This document shows positions 1-8,275 of a stretch of 64,000 bases of DNA, in pieces. The position numbers and the translations under genes are program-made. The notes below the pieces were generated by a model, which saw nothing but the letters and a program-made list of their open reading frames with translations, ran no database searches and was not told the origin of the DNA. Source of the stretch: Oceanobacillus chungangensis (lineage in GTDB: Bacteria > Bacillota > Bacilli > Bacillales > Amphibacillaceae); NCBI RefSeq assembly GCF_003369565.1, contig NZ_PIOD01000001.1:62001-126000 (forward strand). Direction: 5' to 3'. How positions within the stretch are numbered: the first letter of the stretch is position 1; every line of letters starts with the position of its first letter.

Positions 1-167
1 ATATGGTTGGGCCGCATGTTACTGAGCTAATTTCTGAAGCGGGGATTGCTAAAGTTCTAGATGCAACTGCATGGGAAATTACACAATCAATCCACCCCCA
101 TCCATCCCTTTCTGAAATAATCGGTGAAGCGGCATTAGCGGTTGAAGGAAAACAAATACATGGATAA
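1..167 (+). CDS. lpdV: Dihydrolipoyl dehydrogenase, C-terminal end (partial)
   Basis: The window opens inside a gene; the frame whose codons start at base 3 reads 54 residues to a TAA at 165-167. The visible part has the C-terminal dimerisation signature of flavin disulfide reductases: GPHVTELI near the start, then IHPHPSLSEIIGEAA, which carries the conserved His and Glu of the partner active site. Known family role: E3 subunit that reoxidises dihydrolipoamide with NAD. It directly precedes the bkd E1/E2 genes, so it is the E3 of the branched-chain 2-oxoacid dehydrogenase complex (lpdV in B. subtilis). The start lies outside the window. Confidence 0.88.
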   Translation, partial: MVGPHVTELISEAGIAKVLDATAWEITQSIHPHPSLSEIIGEAALAVEGKQIHG

Positions 168-279
168 TACAACAGTTAATCATTGGGGATCAATTCCAGC
201 TCCAATGATTATTACTGCTTATTTCAAATACTAAATAACGAATCATAATGAGGTTTGATTAATTAAGGAGGAATGTTTC

Positions 280-1272
280 ATGCCTAATAATCGACATGAT
301 GCACTCGGTTTATCAGATGCGGAAGTTCTAGAAATATACAGAACGATGCTACTTGCTAGAAAGATTGATGAAAGAATGTGGTTATTAAACCGGTCGGGGA
401 AAATTCCATTCGTTATTTCTTGTCAGGGACAAGAAGCGGCACAAGTCGGAGCATCATTCGCATTAAATAGACAAACCGATTATGTTGCACCATACTATCG
501 TGATCTCGGTGTTGTTCTAGCGTTTGGGATGACAGCAAAAGACTTGATGCTATCGGCATTTGCGAAGGCTGAGGACCCTAACTCAGGAGGAAGACAAATG
601 CCAGGCCATTTCGGTCAGAAAAAAAATAGGATTTTGACAGGCTCTTCACCAGTTACTACTCAAGTACCACATGCGGTTGGTGTAGCACTAGCTGGAAAAA
701 TGGAGAAAAAAGAGTTTGTCTCCTTTGTAACTCTAGGAGAGGGGTCATCAAATCAAGGTGATTTTCATGAAGGTTTGAACTTTGCTGGAGTGCATAAATT
801 ACCTGTCATTACGATGGTTGAGAATAACAATTATGCAATTTCCGTCCCATTTGAGAAACAAATTGGAAGTGAAAATGTATCGATACGTGCAAAGAGTTAC
901 GGTATGTTCGGAGAGACTATTGATGGAAATGATCCGTTAGCAGTTTACGAAGCTGTCAAACAAGCAAGGGAACGGGCAATTAATGGTGAGGGACCTTCAT
1001 TAATAGAAGTAATTACTTATCGATTGACGGCACATTCAAGCGATGATGACGATCGCACGTATCGTAAAAAAGGAGAAGTTGACGAGGCTAAGAAAAAAGA
1101 CTCGATTATTACTTTTGCAACTTATTTAAGGGACGTTAACGTGTTAACTAGTGAAATAGAAGAAGCATTAAATAATGAAATTAATATTATTGTCAATGAA
1201 GCAACTGACTATGCAGAAAACGCTCCATATGCAGCGCCAGAAGACGCTTTAAAACACGTATACGAAATGTAA
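280..1272 (+). CDS. bkdAA: Branched-chain 2-oxoacid dehydrogenase E1 alpha subunit
   Basis: The 330-residue product is the alpha chain of the thiamine diphosphate-dependent E1 that decarboxylates the keto acids of valine, leucine and isoleucine. The thiamine-binding motif runs from about residue 153 (GEGSSNQGDFHEG) to the NNN at 182-184. An AHSSDDD segment matches the phosphorylation-loop region of this family. The start has a strong AAGGAGG 5 to 10 bases upstream. It lies 112 bases after the E3 gene and 13 bases before the E1 beta gene, so it is operonic. The products feed iso- and anteiso-fatty acid primers, which Bacillaceae membranes need. Confidence 0.95.
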   Translation: MPNNRHDALGLSDAEVLEIYRTMLLARKIDERMWLLNRSGKIPFVISCQGQEAAQVGASFALNRQTDYVAPYYRDLGVVLAFGMTAKDLMLSAFAKAEDPNSGGRQMPGHFGQKKNRILTGSSPVTTQVPHAVGVALAGKMEKKEFVSFVTLGEGSSNQGDFHEGLNFAGVHKLPVITMVENNNYAISVPFEKQIGSENVSIRAKSYGMFGETIDGNDPLAVYEAVKQARERAINGEGPSLIEVITYRLTAHSSDDDDRTYRKKGEVDEAKKKDSIITFATYLRDVNVLTSEIEEALNNEINIIVNEATDYAENAPYAAPEDALKHVYEM

Positions 1273-1285
1273 GGGGGATATGTTT

Positions 1286-2269
1286 ATGACTGTAATGTCC
1301 TACATTCAAGCAATTACAGCTGCACTTAGAGAAGAAATGATTCGCGATGAAAAGGTATTTATCTTAGGAGAAGATGTAGGGGTAAAAGGCGGTGTATTCC
1401 GAGCAACAGATGGATTATACGAAGAATTCGGAGAGGAACGAGTATTGGATACGCCACTTGCAGAATCGGCAATTGCTGGTGTTGGAATCGGTGCAGCAAT
1501 GTATGGGTTGCGTCCAGTTGCAGAAATGCAATTCGCAGATTTCATTTTACCTGCTGTCAATCAAATCATTTCCGAGGCTGCGAAAATTCGTTATCGCTCA
1601 AATAATGACTGGAATGTACCAATTACGATTCGCGCACCGTATGGCGGTGGTGTTCACGGAGCATTATACCATTCACAATCATTAGAATCCATATTTGCTA
1701 ATCAGCCGGGATTAAAAATTGTAATGCCGTCCACACCATATGACGCAAAGGGATTACTGAAAGCAGCAATCCGTGATAATGACCCTGTGCTATTCTTTGA
1801 GCATAAGCGTGCATATCGACTATTAAAAGCTGATATTCCGGAAGAGGATTATGTAATTCCGATTGGTAAAGCTGATATAAAACGTGAAGGATCCGATATT
1901 ACGATTATCACGTATGGTCTTTGTATTCATTTTGCCCTTCAGGCTGCTGAGAAATTAGCAGAAGAAGGAATAGACGCACATATTCTTGATTTAAGAACGG
2001 TTTACCCATTGGATCAAGAGGCGATTATCACAGCAGCAAAGAAAACCGGCAAAGTATTATTAATAACAGAGGATAATAAAGAAGGTAGTATTATCGGTGA
2101 AGTTGCAGCGATTATTGCTGAAAACTGCCTGTTTGATTTGGATGCACCAATCATGAGACTAGCAGGTCCAGATGTCCCAGCAATGCCATATTCACCACCA
2201 ATGGAGAAATATTTCATGGTTAATCCAGATAAAGTAGAAAAAGCAATGCGTGAATTAGCGGAATTCTAA
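1286..2269 (+). CDS. bkdAB: Branched-chain 2-oxoacid dehydrogenase E1 beta subunit
   Basis: The beta chain of E1 is 327 residues when started at the ATG at 1286, the same length as B. subtilis BkdAB. I prefer this to the ATG at 1280 because AAGGGGG at 1271-1277 is properly spaced for it and the N-terminus (MTVMSYIQAI) then matches the family. Diagnostic stretches include LGEDVGVKGGVF, DTPLAESAIAG, RAPYGGGVHGALYHSQS and the C-terminal transketolase domain ending REL-AEF. It pairs with BkdAA in an alpha2beta2 E1. The E2 gene follows 19 bases downstream. Confidence 0.95.
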   Translation: MTVMSYIQAITAALREEMIRDEKVFILGEDVGVKGGVFRATDGLYEEFGEERVLDTPLAESAIAGVGIGAAMYGLRPVAEMQFADFILPAVNQIISEAAKIRYRSNNDWNVPITIRAPYGGGVHGALYHSQSLESIFANQPGLKIVMPSTPYDAKGLLKAAIRDNDPVLFFEHKRAYRLLKADIPEEDYVIPIGKADIKREGSDITIITYGLCIHFALQAAEKLAEEGIDAHILDLRTVYPLDQEAIITAAKKTGKVLLITEDNKEGSIIGEVAAIIAENCLFDLDAPIMRLAGPDVPAMPYSPPMEKYFMVNPDKVEKAMRELAEF

Positions 2270-2288
2270 TAAAGGAGGGATGTATAAA

Positions 2289-3536
2289 ATGGCAAGGGAA
2301 AAGATTACGATGCCACAGTTAGGTGAAAGTGTTACTGAGGGTACGGTCAGTACTTGGCTTGTAGCCGTTGGCGACAAAGTAAATAAATATGATCCAATTG
2401 CTGAAGTATTGACAGACAAAGTGAACGCAGAGGTTCCTTCCTCATTCTCTGGAATCATTCAAGAGTTAATCGCAGCAGAGGGCGATACAATCGCTGTAGG
2501 CGGTTTAATGTGCTACATTGAAACTGAAAAAGATGTTCAGGATGAAGAGACGGCAGCAAATGATGAAAATGATAAAGATTTGGTATCGGTAGATAATACC
2601 GCTAAGGAAAATCAATCAATGAAGCAAAGATATTCACCCGCTGTATTACGATTAGCGCAGGAGAATAACATTGATTTATTAACTGTTAGTGGTACTGGTC
2701 GTGGTGGCAGGATTACTCGGAAAGATATTGAGAAAGTAATTAATGCAGGAACAATTGATACATTAAAGTCTGAAACCATTGATGTAGCACCAACTATGTC
2801 GAAACAAAGAGAAACTTTCATTCCTGACGTCAATCACGGTGATATTGAGATTCCAGTACAAGGTGTTCGAAAAGCTATTGCGCAAAACATGGTTAGATCC
2901 AAGCAAGAAATTCCTCATGCATGGATGACAGTGGAAGTAGATGTAACAGACTTGGTGACCTATCGAAACAAGATAAAACATTCATTTAAACAACAAGAAG
3001 GATTTAATTTAACGTTTTTTGCCTTCTTTGTAAAAGCGGTAGCCCAAGGATTGAAGGAATACCCTCAATTAAATAGTCAATGGGCAGGAGATAAAATCAT
3101 CCAAAAGAAGGATATCAATCTCTCAATAGCAGTGGCGAATGATCAAGAGCTATTTGTCCCAGTGATCAAAAATGCAGATGAGAAGAGTATTAAAGGGATT
3201 GCGAAGGATATAGTTGAACTTGCAAATAAAGCGAGAACAAGAACGTTAAAATCTGATGATATGAAGGACGGTACATTTACCGTTAATAATACGGGGTCAT
3301 TTGGTTCAATTCATTCAATGGGAGTCATTAACTACCCGCAGGCAGCAATCTTACAAGTTGAGTCAATTGTAAAACGTCCGGTAATAATTAATGATATGTT
3401 TGCCGCAAGAGATATGGTTAATTTATCATTATCTTTAGATCATCGGATCCTTGATGGCTTAGTTTGCGGAAGATTCCTAGCTCGAGTGAAAGAGATACTA
3501 GAAAATATGAATGAAACGACAACAAATGTATATTAA
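2289..3536 (+). CDS. bkdB: Branched-chain 2-oxoacid dehydrogenase E2 (dihydrolipoyl acyltransferase)
   Basis: This 415-residue core subunit passes the acyl group from E1 to CoA. An N-terminal lipoyl domain (residues 4-80) has the lipoylated Lys44 in TDKV. A peripheral subunit-binding domain lies near 115-152 (SPAVLRLAQE...GTGRGGRITRKDI). The catalytic domain carries the HxxxDG signature at His385 and Asp389. The ATG at 2289 is chosen over that at 2280, because AAAGGAGGG at 2271-2279 abuts the latter. It is the last gene of the bkd cluster here; the next gene is 104 bases away. Confidence 0.95.
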   Translation: MAREKITMPQLGESVTEGTVSTWLVAVGDKVNKYDPIAEVLTDKVNAEVPSSFSGIIQELIAAEGDTIAVGGLMCYIETEKDVQDEETAANDENDKDLVSVDNTAKENQSMKQRYSPAVLRLAQENNIDLLTVSGTGRGGRITRKDIEKVINAGTIDTLKSETIDVAPTMSKQRETFIPDVNHGDIEIPVQGVRKAIAQNMVRSKQEIPHAWMTVEVDVTDLVTYRNKIKHSFKQQEGFNLTFFAFFVKAVAQGLKEYPQLNSQWAGDKIIQKKDINLSIAVANDQELFVPVIKNADEKSIKGIAKDIVELANKARTRTLKSDDMKDGTFTVNNTGSFGSIHSMGVINYPQAAILQVESIVKRPVIINDMFAARDMVNLSLSLDHRILDGLVCGRFLARVKEILENMNETTTNVY

Positions 3537-3640
3537 TTAGCATAAACCAGCTGTTAAGTTATATAAATTGAAAATAATTACTTATCTTGTTAATCTTATA
3601 TTAGTATTAATAATACGTTAAATAGAAAGGATGGGTTTAG

Positions 3641-4072
3641 ATGGATTTTAATTTATTTATGAATGATGTTGTTGATGCAGCACGTAAAGATATAGTCGAA
3701 GCTGGTTATGAAGAGTTAAAAGAACCTGAAGAAGTAGATGCAGCACTGTCACGTGAAGGTACGACATTAGTGATGGTGAATTCAACTTGTGGCTGTGCAG
3801 GTGGAGTTGCCCGTCCAGCCGCAGCTAATTCTATTCATTTTGACAAGCGCCCAGACCATTTAGTTACAGTATTCGCTGGTCAGGATCGCGAGGCAACAGA
3901 GAAAGCGCGTGAATATTTTGAAGGTTACGCTCCATCATCACCTTCATTTGCATTATTAAAAGACGGTAAAATCATGAAAATGATTGAACGTCATGACATT
4001 GAAGGATATAGTCCAGTTGAAGTAACGGGTAAATTACAGCAATTATTTGATGAATACTGTGAAGAAGTGTAA
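3641..4072 (+). CDS. brxB: Bacilliredoxin BrxB/YqiW family
   Basis: This 143-residue thiol-disulfide protein of the BrxA/BrxB (YphP/YqiW, DUF1094) family has the signature Cys50-Gly-Cys52 in NSTCGCAGG, followed by ARPAA. Family members remove bacillithiol from S-bacillithiolated proteins, so this implies the organism makes bacillithiol; that is inferred. The location after the bkd operon and before yqjA is that of B. subtilis yqiW, which favours BrxB over BrxA. A weak sigma-A-like promoter (TTGAAA at 3568, 17-base spacer, TAATCT) lies upstream. A hairpin and T run follow. Confidence 0.9.
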   Translation: MDFNLFMNDVVDAARKDIVEAGYEELKEPEEVDAALSREGTTLVMVNSTCGCAGGVARPAAANSIHFDKRPDHLVTVFAGQDREATEKAREYFEGYAPSSPSFALLKDGKIMKMIERHDIEGYSPVEVTGKLQQLFDEYCEEV

Positions 4073-4110
4073 AGTGATTTCTCTCTTTATTACTAAATAA
4101 ACGAATTGAA

Positions 4111-4144
4111 GGCTGACTCTTTACAAGTGGGTCAGTCTTTTTTT
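4111..4144 (+). terminator. Rho-independent terminator after brxB
   Basis: CTGAC-type stem arms at 4113-4119 and 4129-4135 are followed by a run of eight or more T. It sits between brxB and yqjA, reading rightward. Confidence 0.65.
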
Positions 4145-4216
4145 ATAAGAAAACAATAAGTTAATAATCTAGGAAGAAACGTTTATTCCTGAATATATTT
4201 ATGAGGAGATATTACT

Positions 4217-5200
4217 GTGAAAATTGGCTATCGAACGATAAAAACTGCAATAGGAACACCAATAGCAGTATCGATCGCTCAATTATTAGGTTTAACAAAC
4301 TTTGTATCAGCTGGGATTTTAACTATCCTGTGTATCCAGCCATCAAGAAAGCGTTCCTTTGTTACAGCATGGGATCGATTTTTAGCATGTGTGATTGCAA
4401 GCATTTATTCCATCTTTTTCTTTGAATTATTAGGTAATAATCCTTTTGCTTTAGGAGTTATGCTGATTGTTTTTATACCGACAACCGTCTATTTGAACAT
4501 TACAGCAGGTATTACAACAAGCTCCGTTATCATCTTAAACCTTTATAGCGCTTCTAGTAACCATTCCTCCTTTTTATTTGACCAGTTCCTGCTTATTATA
4601 ATTGGAATAGGCACTGCTTTATTATTAAACTTATATATGCCTAGTTTAGATAATGCTTTCGAAAACCAACAAAAAAAGCTTGAGGATAATTTTCAAGAAG
4701 TGCTTTATCAAATCTCAGTGTACATAAGAAATAATGATCAAGAATGGGATGGAAAAGAGATTATTGAAAGTGAAGAAATTTTAAGTAAAGCAACTAATTT
4801 GGTTGAAAGAGACCTGGAGAACCATCTGTTACGAAACAAACATACTTACCGTGATTACTTTCACATGCGCAGCCGTCAGCTTGAGCATTTAAAGGCAATG
4901 CTACCATTAGCATCTGAGCTAGAGAGTTCAGACTCATTATCAGAAAAAATTGCTGACTTCTTTGAAAAGCTTTCAAAGAATGTTTATCCAGAAAACACAG
5001 CGATTATTTTCTTAAATGAGCTTAAGGACCTTAAGAAATCCTTTAATCAAGAAGAATTGCCGACTACTAGAAAGGAATTTGAAACTAGAGCCAATTTGTT
5101 TCAATTATTGCATGAGGTTGAAGATTACATAAAAATTAAACAAAAATACAAAAAAACAGATGTTAACCTAGTCAAACGGCATGAAAAAAGTAAACAATAA
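4217..5200 (+). CDS. yqjA: Aromatic acid exporter family membrane protein (YqjA-like)
   Basis: The 327-residue protein has about four hydrophobic helices in residues 15-150, then a long charged, helical cytoplasmic C-terminal half (about 155-327). This is the architecture of the ArAE_1 family (YqjA of B. subtilis). The family is linked by homology to aromatic acid efflux; the substrate of this protein is unknown. The GTG start at 4217 is supported by GAGGAGA about 8 bases upstream. Position after brxB is conserved with B. subtilis. An inverted repeat with a short T run follows and faces prli42 on the other strand. Confidence 0.82.
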   Translation: MKIGYRTIKTAIGTPIAVSIAQLLGLTNFVSAGILTILCIQPSRKRSFVTAWDRFLACVIASIYSIFFFELLGNNPFALGVMLIVFIPTTVYLNITAGITTSSVIILNLYSASSNHSSFLFDQFLLIIIGIGTALLLNLYMPSLDNAFENQQKKLEDNFQEVLYQISVYIRNNDQEWDGKEIIESEEILSKATNLVERDLENHLLRNKHTYRDYFHMRSRQLEHLKAMLPLASELESSDSLSEKIADFFEKLSKNVYPENTAIIFLNELKDLKKSFNQEELPTTRKEFETRANLFQLLHEVEDYIKIKQKYKKTDVNLVKRHEKSKQ

Positions 5201-5225
5201 TTGCAAAACTGTCTTTTTTCTCAAA

Positions 5226-5260
5226 AAAAGACTGGGATTAAATTTCACCAGTCTTTTCTT
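5226..5260. terminator. Convergent terminator hairpin between yqjA and prli42
   Basis: AAGACTGG at 5228-5235 pairs with CCAGTCTT at 5248-5255. T-rich sequence follows on the plus strand and A-rich (T-rich on minus) sequence precedes it, so it could serve both genes. Confidence 0.6.
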
Positions 5261-5265
5261 CATGA

Positions 5266-5409
5266 TTAATAGTAAATAAAATATGCTAACCCAGCAGTAA
5301 TGGTAGATATTATCATCGCAATAATCATAATATATACGACTATTTTTTGTCTTTTTTCACGTTTTGATTTCTTCCTAGGTAGTTGTTGAGCATTTTGTTT
5401 TGCAGCCAA
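5266..5409 (-). CDS. prli42: Prli42-like membrane miniprotein (stressosome-associated)
   Basis: A 47-residue minus-strand ORF begins at TTG (5407-5409) behind AGGAGGG with 8-base spacing. It has a very basic N-terminus (PRKKSKREKRQK) followed by one transmembrane helix of the form IVVYIMIIAMIISTITAGL. This closely fits the Prli42 family (QKIVVYLMLIAM-type core), which in Listeria anchors the stressosome to the membrane and is needed for oxidative stress sensing. An in-frame ATG 24 bases upstream would overlap the ribosome site and is less likely. The N-terminus is longer than the roughly 31-residue Listeria protein. The stressosome genes are not in this window, so the role is inferred. Confidence 0.8.
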   Translation of the reverse strand: MAAKQNAQQLPRKKSKREKRQKIVVYIMIIAMIISTITAGLAYFIYY

Positions 5410-5629
5410 AAATAGCCCTCCTCTTCTCTGCATTGCTATTTATCATTTTAACGTGAAAATCTACGTTGGACAAGTATTATTCACAATAATTATCTGTTCT
5501 TTCGGAGAAGTGAATAATTTAGAATTTTTCGAAGGGTATCGGAAATTTTGAAATAATTTGATACCGATAGCTTCTATTGTAATAAATAATAAAAATGTAG
5601 TAATCTATATATGTAGGAGGTTTTAAGAA
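5410..5629. other. Divergent intergenic region with two inverted repeats
   Basis: This gap separates prli42 (leftward) from the M20 peptidase gene (rightward). ATTATTCAC (about 5476) is matched by GTGAATAAT (about 5510), and GGTATC at 5535-5540 by GATACC at 5560-5565. No known operator was recognised. The repeats could be regulator sites or RNA hairpins. Confidence 0.4.
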
Positions 5630-6757
5630 ATGACAACAGTGAATCAAGAACGATTAGTAGATGAATTTTTCGAATTGGTAAAGATTAATTCAGAAACAAC
5701 AAACGAAGCAGAAATTGCAGAAGTATTGAAAAAGAAGTTTTCAGACTTAGGTGTAGAAGTAATAGAAGATGATAGTAAAAAAATAACGGGACATGGTGCT
5801 AATAATTTAATTTGTACTCTTAAAGGAAATAAACAAGATGTCGACCCAATTTACTTTACATCTCATATGGATACAGTTGTGCCAGGGCAGAATATTAAGC
5901 CACAGGTAAAAGATGGTATGATTGTTTCTGATGGAACGACAATTCTTGGTGCTGATGATAAAGCAGGACTGGCAGCTATTTTCGAAGCTATAAAATTAAT
6001 CAAGGAAAATAGTATAGCGCACGGTGATATCCAATTTATTATTACTGCCGGAGAAGAATCAGGGCTAGTAGGTGCGAAGGCTTTAGATCGCTCATTAATC
6101 CATGCGAAGTATGGTTATGCATTAGATAGTGATGGAGAAGTGGGGGATATTGTTGTTGCAGCCCCCACTCAAGCAAAGGTTCATACGATAATTAAAGGAA
6201 AAACAGCCCATGCAGGTCTCGCTCCGGAAAAAGGTGTATCTGCAATTACAGTTGCAGCAAAAGCTATTTCAAAGATGCCTCTTGGTCGAATTGACGAAGA
6301 AACAACTGCTAATATTGGTCGTTTTGAAGGTGGAAAACAGACTAATATAGTTGCCGATCACGTAGAAATTTTAGCGGAAGCTAGATCATTAGTACCGGAA
6401 AAAATGGAAGCACAAGTTGCTAAAATGAAGGAAGTATTCGAAACGACAGCAAAATCATTGGGTGGAGAAGCAATTGTTAATATCCAAGTCATGTATCCAG
6501 GCTTTAACCAGCAAGCAGGAGATCAAGTTGTAGAAGTAGCTAGAAGTGCTGCAAAGACAATAGGAAGAGAAAGCAAGCTACTTAAAAGTGGTGGTGGAAG
6601 CGATGCGAACGTTATCGCCGGCTTCGGTATACCTACTGTTAATTTAGCAGTTGGATACGAAGAAATCCATACAACTAACGAACGAATTGCTGTAGATGAT
6701 CTCGTAAAAGTAACAGAGTTAGTTGCTGCAATAATAAAAGAAGTGGCAGCTAACTAG
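5630..6757 (+). CDS. yqjE: M20 family metallopeptidase, tripeptidase-like (YqjE)
   Basis: A 375-residue two-zinc exopeptidase of the M20 family, closest in form to peptidase T-like YqjE. Zinc ligand motifs are SHMDTVVPG near residue 80, GADDKAGLAAI near 105, AGEESGLVGA (catalytic Glu plus ligand) near 140, and a final GGGSDANV near 325. The dimerisation domain occupies the middle (about 180-290). The ATG is preceded by AGGAGG. It is predicted to be cytoplasmic with no signal peptide. The exact peptide substrate cannot be read from the sequence. A strong terminator follows, so it appears monocistronic. Confidence 0.88.
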   Translation: MTTVNQERLVDEFFELVKINSETTNEAEIAEVLKKKFSDLGVEVIEDDSKKITGHGANNLICTLKGNKQDVDPIYFTSHMDTVVPGQNIKPQVKDGMIVSDGTTILGADDKAGLAAIFEAIKLIKENSIAHGDIQFIITAGEESGLVGAKALDRSLIHAKYGYALDSDGEVGDIVVAAPTQAKVHTIIKGKTAHAGLAPEKGVSAITVAAKAISKMPLGRIDEETTANIGRFEGGKQTNIVADHVEILAEARSLVPEKMEAQVAKMKEVFETTAKSLGGEAIVNIQVMYPGFNQQAGDQVVEVARSAAKTIGRESKLLKSGGGSDANVIAGFGIPTVNLAVGYEEIHTTNERIAVDDLVKVTELVAAIIKEVAAN

Positions 6758-6773
6758 TCTAAATGTTGAACAG

Positions 6774-6810
6774 GCCCCTCAAGCTCTAAAGCAAAGAGGG
6801 GTTATTTATT
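6774..6810 (+). terminator. Terminator after the M20 peptidase gene
   Basis: CCCCTC at 6775-6780 pairs with GAGGGG at 6796-6801, followed by a T-rich stretch. Confidence 0.6.
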
Positions 6811-6980
6811 GAGAATAGGTGTACGTTACAGTACAAAGTTGTCTTTCGTTCTGGATCATTGATTTATGCAGGGGAAAACTAGTAAGCAGTGTGTGTAACG
6901 TTCGTTATGTTATCCATTGCCATCAATGATTTGTTGAAAAGCGAAATATTTTTTAATATTTATACAGAGGATGAATAATC

Positions 6981-8234
6981 ATGATTAAAGCCAATGCGAA
7001 AAAAAGTCGTGTTATTTTTCATATTGATATGAACTGTTTCTATGCATCCGTAGAGATGGCTTATAATCCTAAGCTTAAAGGAAAGCCCTTGGCTATTGCT
7101 GGAAATCCTGAAGAAAGAAAAGGTATAATCGTAACAAGTAGCTATGAGGCAAGATCAAAGGGAGTAAAGACGACAATGAACATCTGGCAGGCCAAAAAGC
7201 TTTGTCCAGAATTAATTGTGATGCGGCCCAATTTTGACAGGTACCGAGAGGCCTCAAGGGAGATATTCAAAATACTATCCGAAATTACACCATATGTACA
7301 ACCAGTTTCAATTGATGAAGGCTACATGGATGTAACATCGAGTAATATGGACGGAACACCGATAGAGCTTGCAATAAATTTACAGCAACGAATATTAAAT
7401 GAGCTTGATATTCCATGCAGTATAGGTATTGCTCCGAATAAATTTCTTGCGAAAATGGCATCTGATATGAAGAAGCCTTTAGGAATAACAGTTTTAAGAA
7501 AAAGAGAATTGTCAAAAACACTTTGGCCGTTAAAGGTAGAGGAAATGTATGGTGTTGGAGAAAAAACTGCTGAGAAACTAAATACAATTGATATTTATAC
7601 GATTGGCGATCTCGCCAAGAAAGATCCGTACCAATTAAAACAGTTATTAGGGATAAATGGTGAGCGATTAAAAAATCGAGCAAATGGAATAGATACAAGA
7701 CCCGTAGATCCAGATGCTATCTATGAATTCAAAAGCATCGGCAGCTCACAAACAATGCCTGAGGACACAACAGATTTGATAGTTATTCAACGACTATTGA
7801 AACAGCTAGCAGAAAATGTGGAGCGGAGAATGAAGCGGAAGGATGCAGCCGGAAAAAGCATACAAATTATGATTCGCTATCATGATCGTAATACGATTAC
7901 TCGCAGCAAAAAACTGCAATCTTTTATTGAAGAAAAGGAAGATATTTATCGACTAGCAGATGAATTATTTCAGAAGCATTGGAGCGGTGAACCTGTTCGC
8001 TTGTTAGGAATATCCGTTCAAGATGTAGAGGAAAAGCGAAATATTGGTCAACAGTTGGATTTATTTACGTATGAAAAAGTTGCAAGTAAAGAAAACCTAT
8101 ACAGTACGATTGAGACTTTGACGGAAAAATATGGGAAAAACCCATTTAAAAAATGGAGCCCAGGAGATAAAAAAGATGATATTCAACCCAGAACTAGCTT
8201 TCAAAAGGATTTTTTAGACGACTATAAAAGATAG
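6981..8234 (+). CDS. dinB: DNA polymerase IV (Y family)
   Basis: A 417-residue error-prone translesion polymerase, equivalent to B. subtilis PolY1/YqjH by position. The catalytic acids are Asp16 in HIDMNCFYASVE and Asp112-Glu113 in the SIDEGYMDV motif. Thumb helix-hairpin-helix (GVGEKTAEKL) and little-finger domains follow. A QLDLF sequence near residue 355 is a standard sliding-clamp binding motif. I found no convincing GAAC-N4-GTTC LexA box in the upstream 220 bases, which agrees with yqjH not being a classic SOS gene. It converges on the aldehyde dehydrogenase gene. Confidence 0.95.
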   Translation: MIKANAKKSRVIFHIDMNCFYASVEMAYNPKLKGKPLAIAGNPEERKGIIVTSSYEARSKGVKTTMNIWQAKKLCPELIVMRPNFDRYREASREIFKILSEITPYVQPVSIDEGYMDVTSSNMDGTPIELAINLQQRILNELDIPCSIGIAPNKFLAKMASDMKKPLGITVLRKRELSKTLWPLKVEEMYGVGEKTAEKLNTIDIYTIGDLAKKDPYQLKQLLGINGERLKNRANGIDTRPVDPDAIYEFKSIGSSQTMPEDTTDLIVIQRLLKQLAENVERRMKRKDAAGKSIQIMIRYHDRNTITRSKKLQSFIEEKEDIYRLADELFQKHWSGEPVRLLGISVQDVEEKRNIGQQLDLFTYEKVASKENLYSTIETLTEKYGKNPFKKWSPGDKKDDIQPRTSFQKDFLDDYKR

Positions 8235-8271
8235 AAGCTTACATATACAATCGATATCTTGTAAGCTTCTA
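8232..8271. terminator. Bidirectional hairpin between dinB and aldehyde dehydrogenase
   Basis: A perfect 12-base inverted repeat: TAGAAGCTTACA at 8232-8243 and TGTAAGCTTCTA at 8260-8271. It lies between convergent genes and lacks a long T run, so termination is likely but not certain. Confidence 0.5.
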
Positions 8272-8275
8272 CAAC

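Noticed and set aside
1306-1560. Antisense ORFs over bkd, pdp, resE, ypfD and other genes
   Set aside because: They mirror strongly coding frames on the other strand and lack ribosome sites and family signatures.
6811-6980. LexA-type operator upstream of dinB
   Set aside because: GTAACGTTCGTTATG looks palindromic, but it does not contain the GAAC-N4-GTTC pattern of the Bacillus SOS box.
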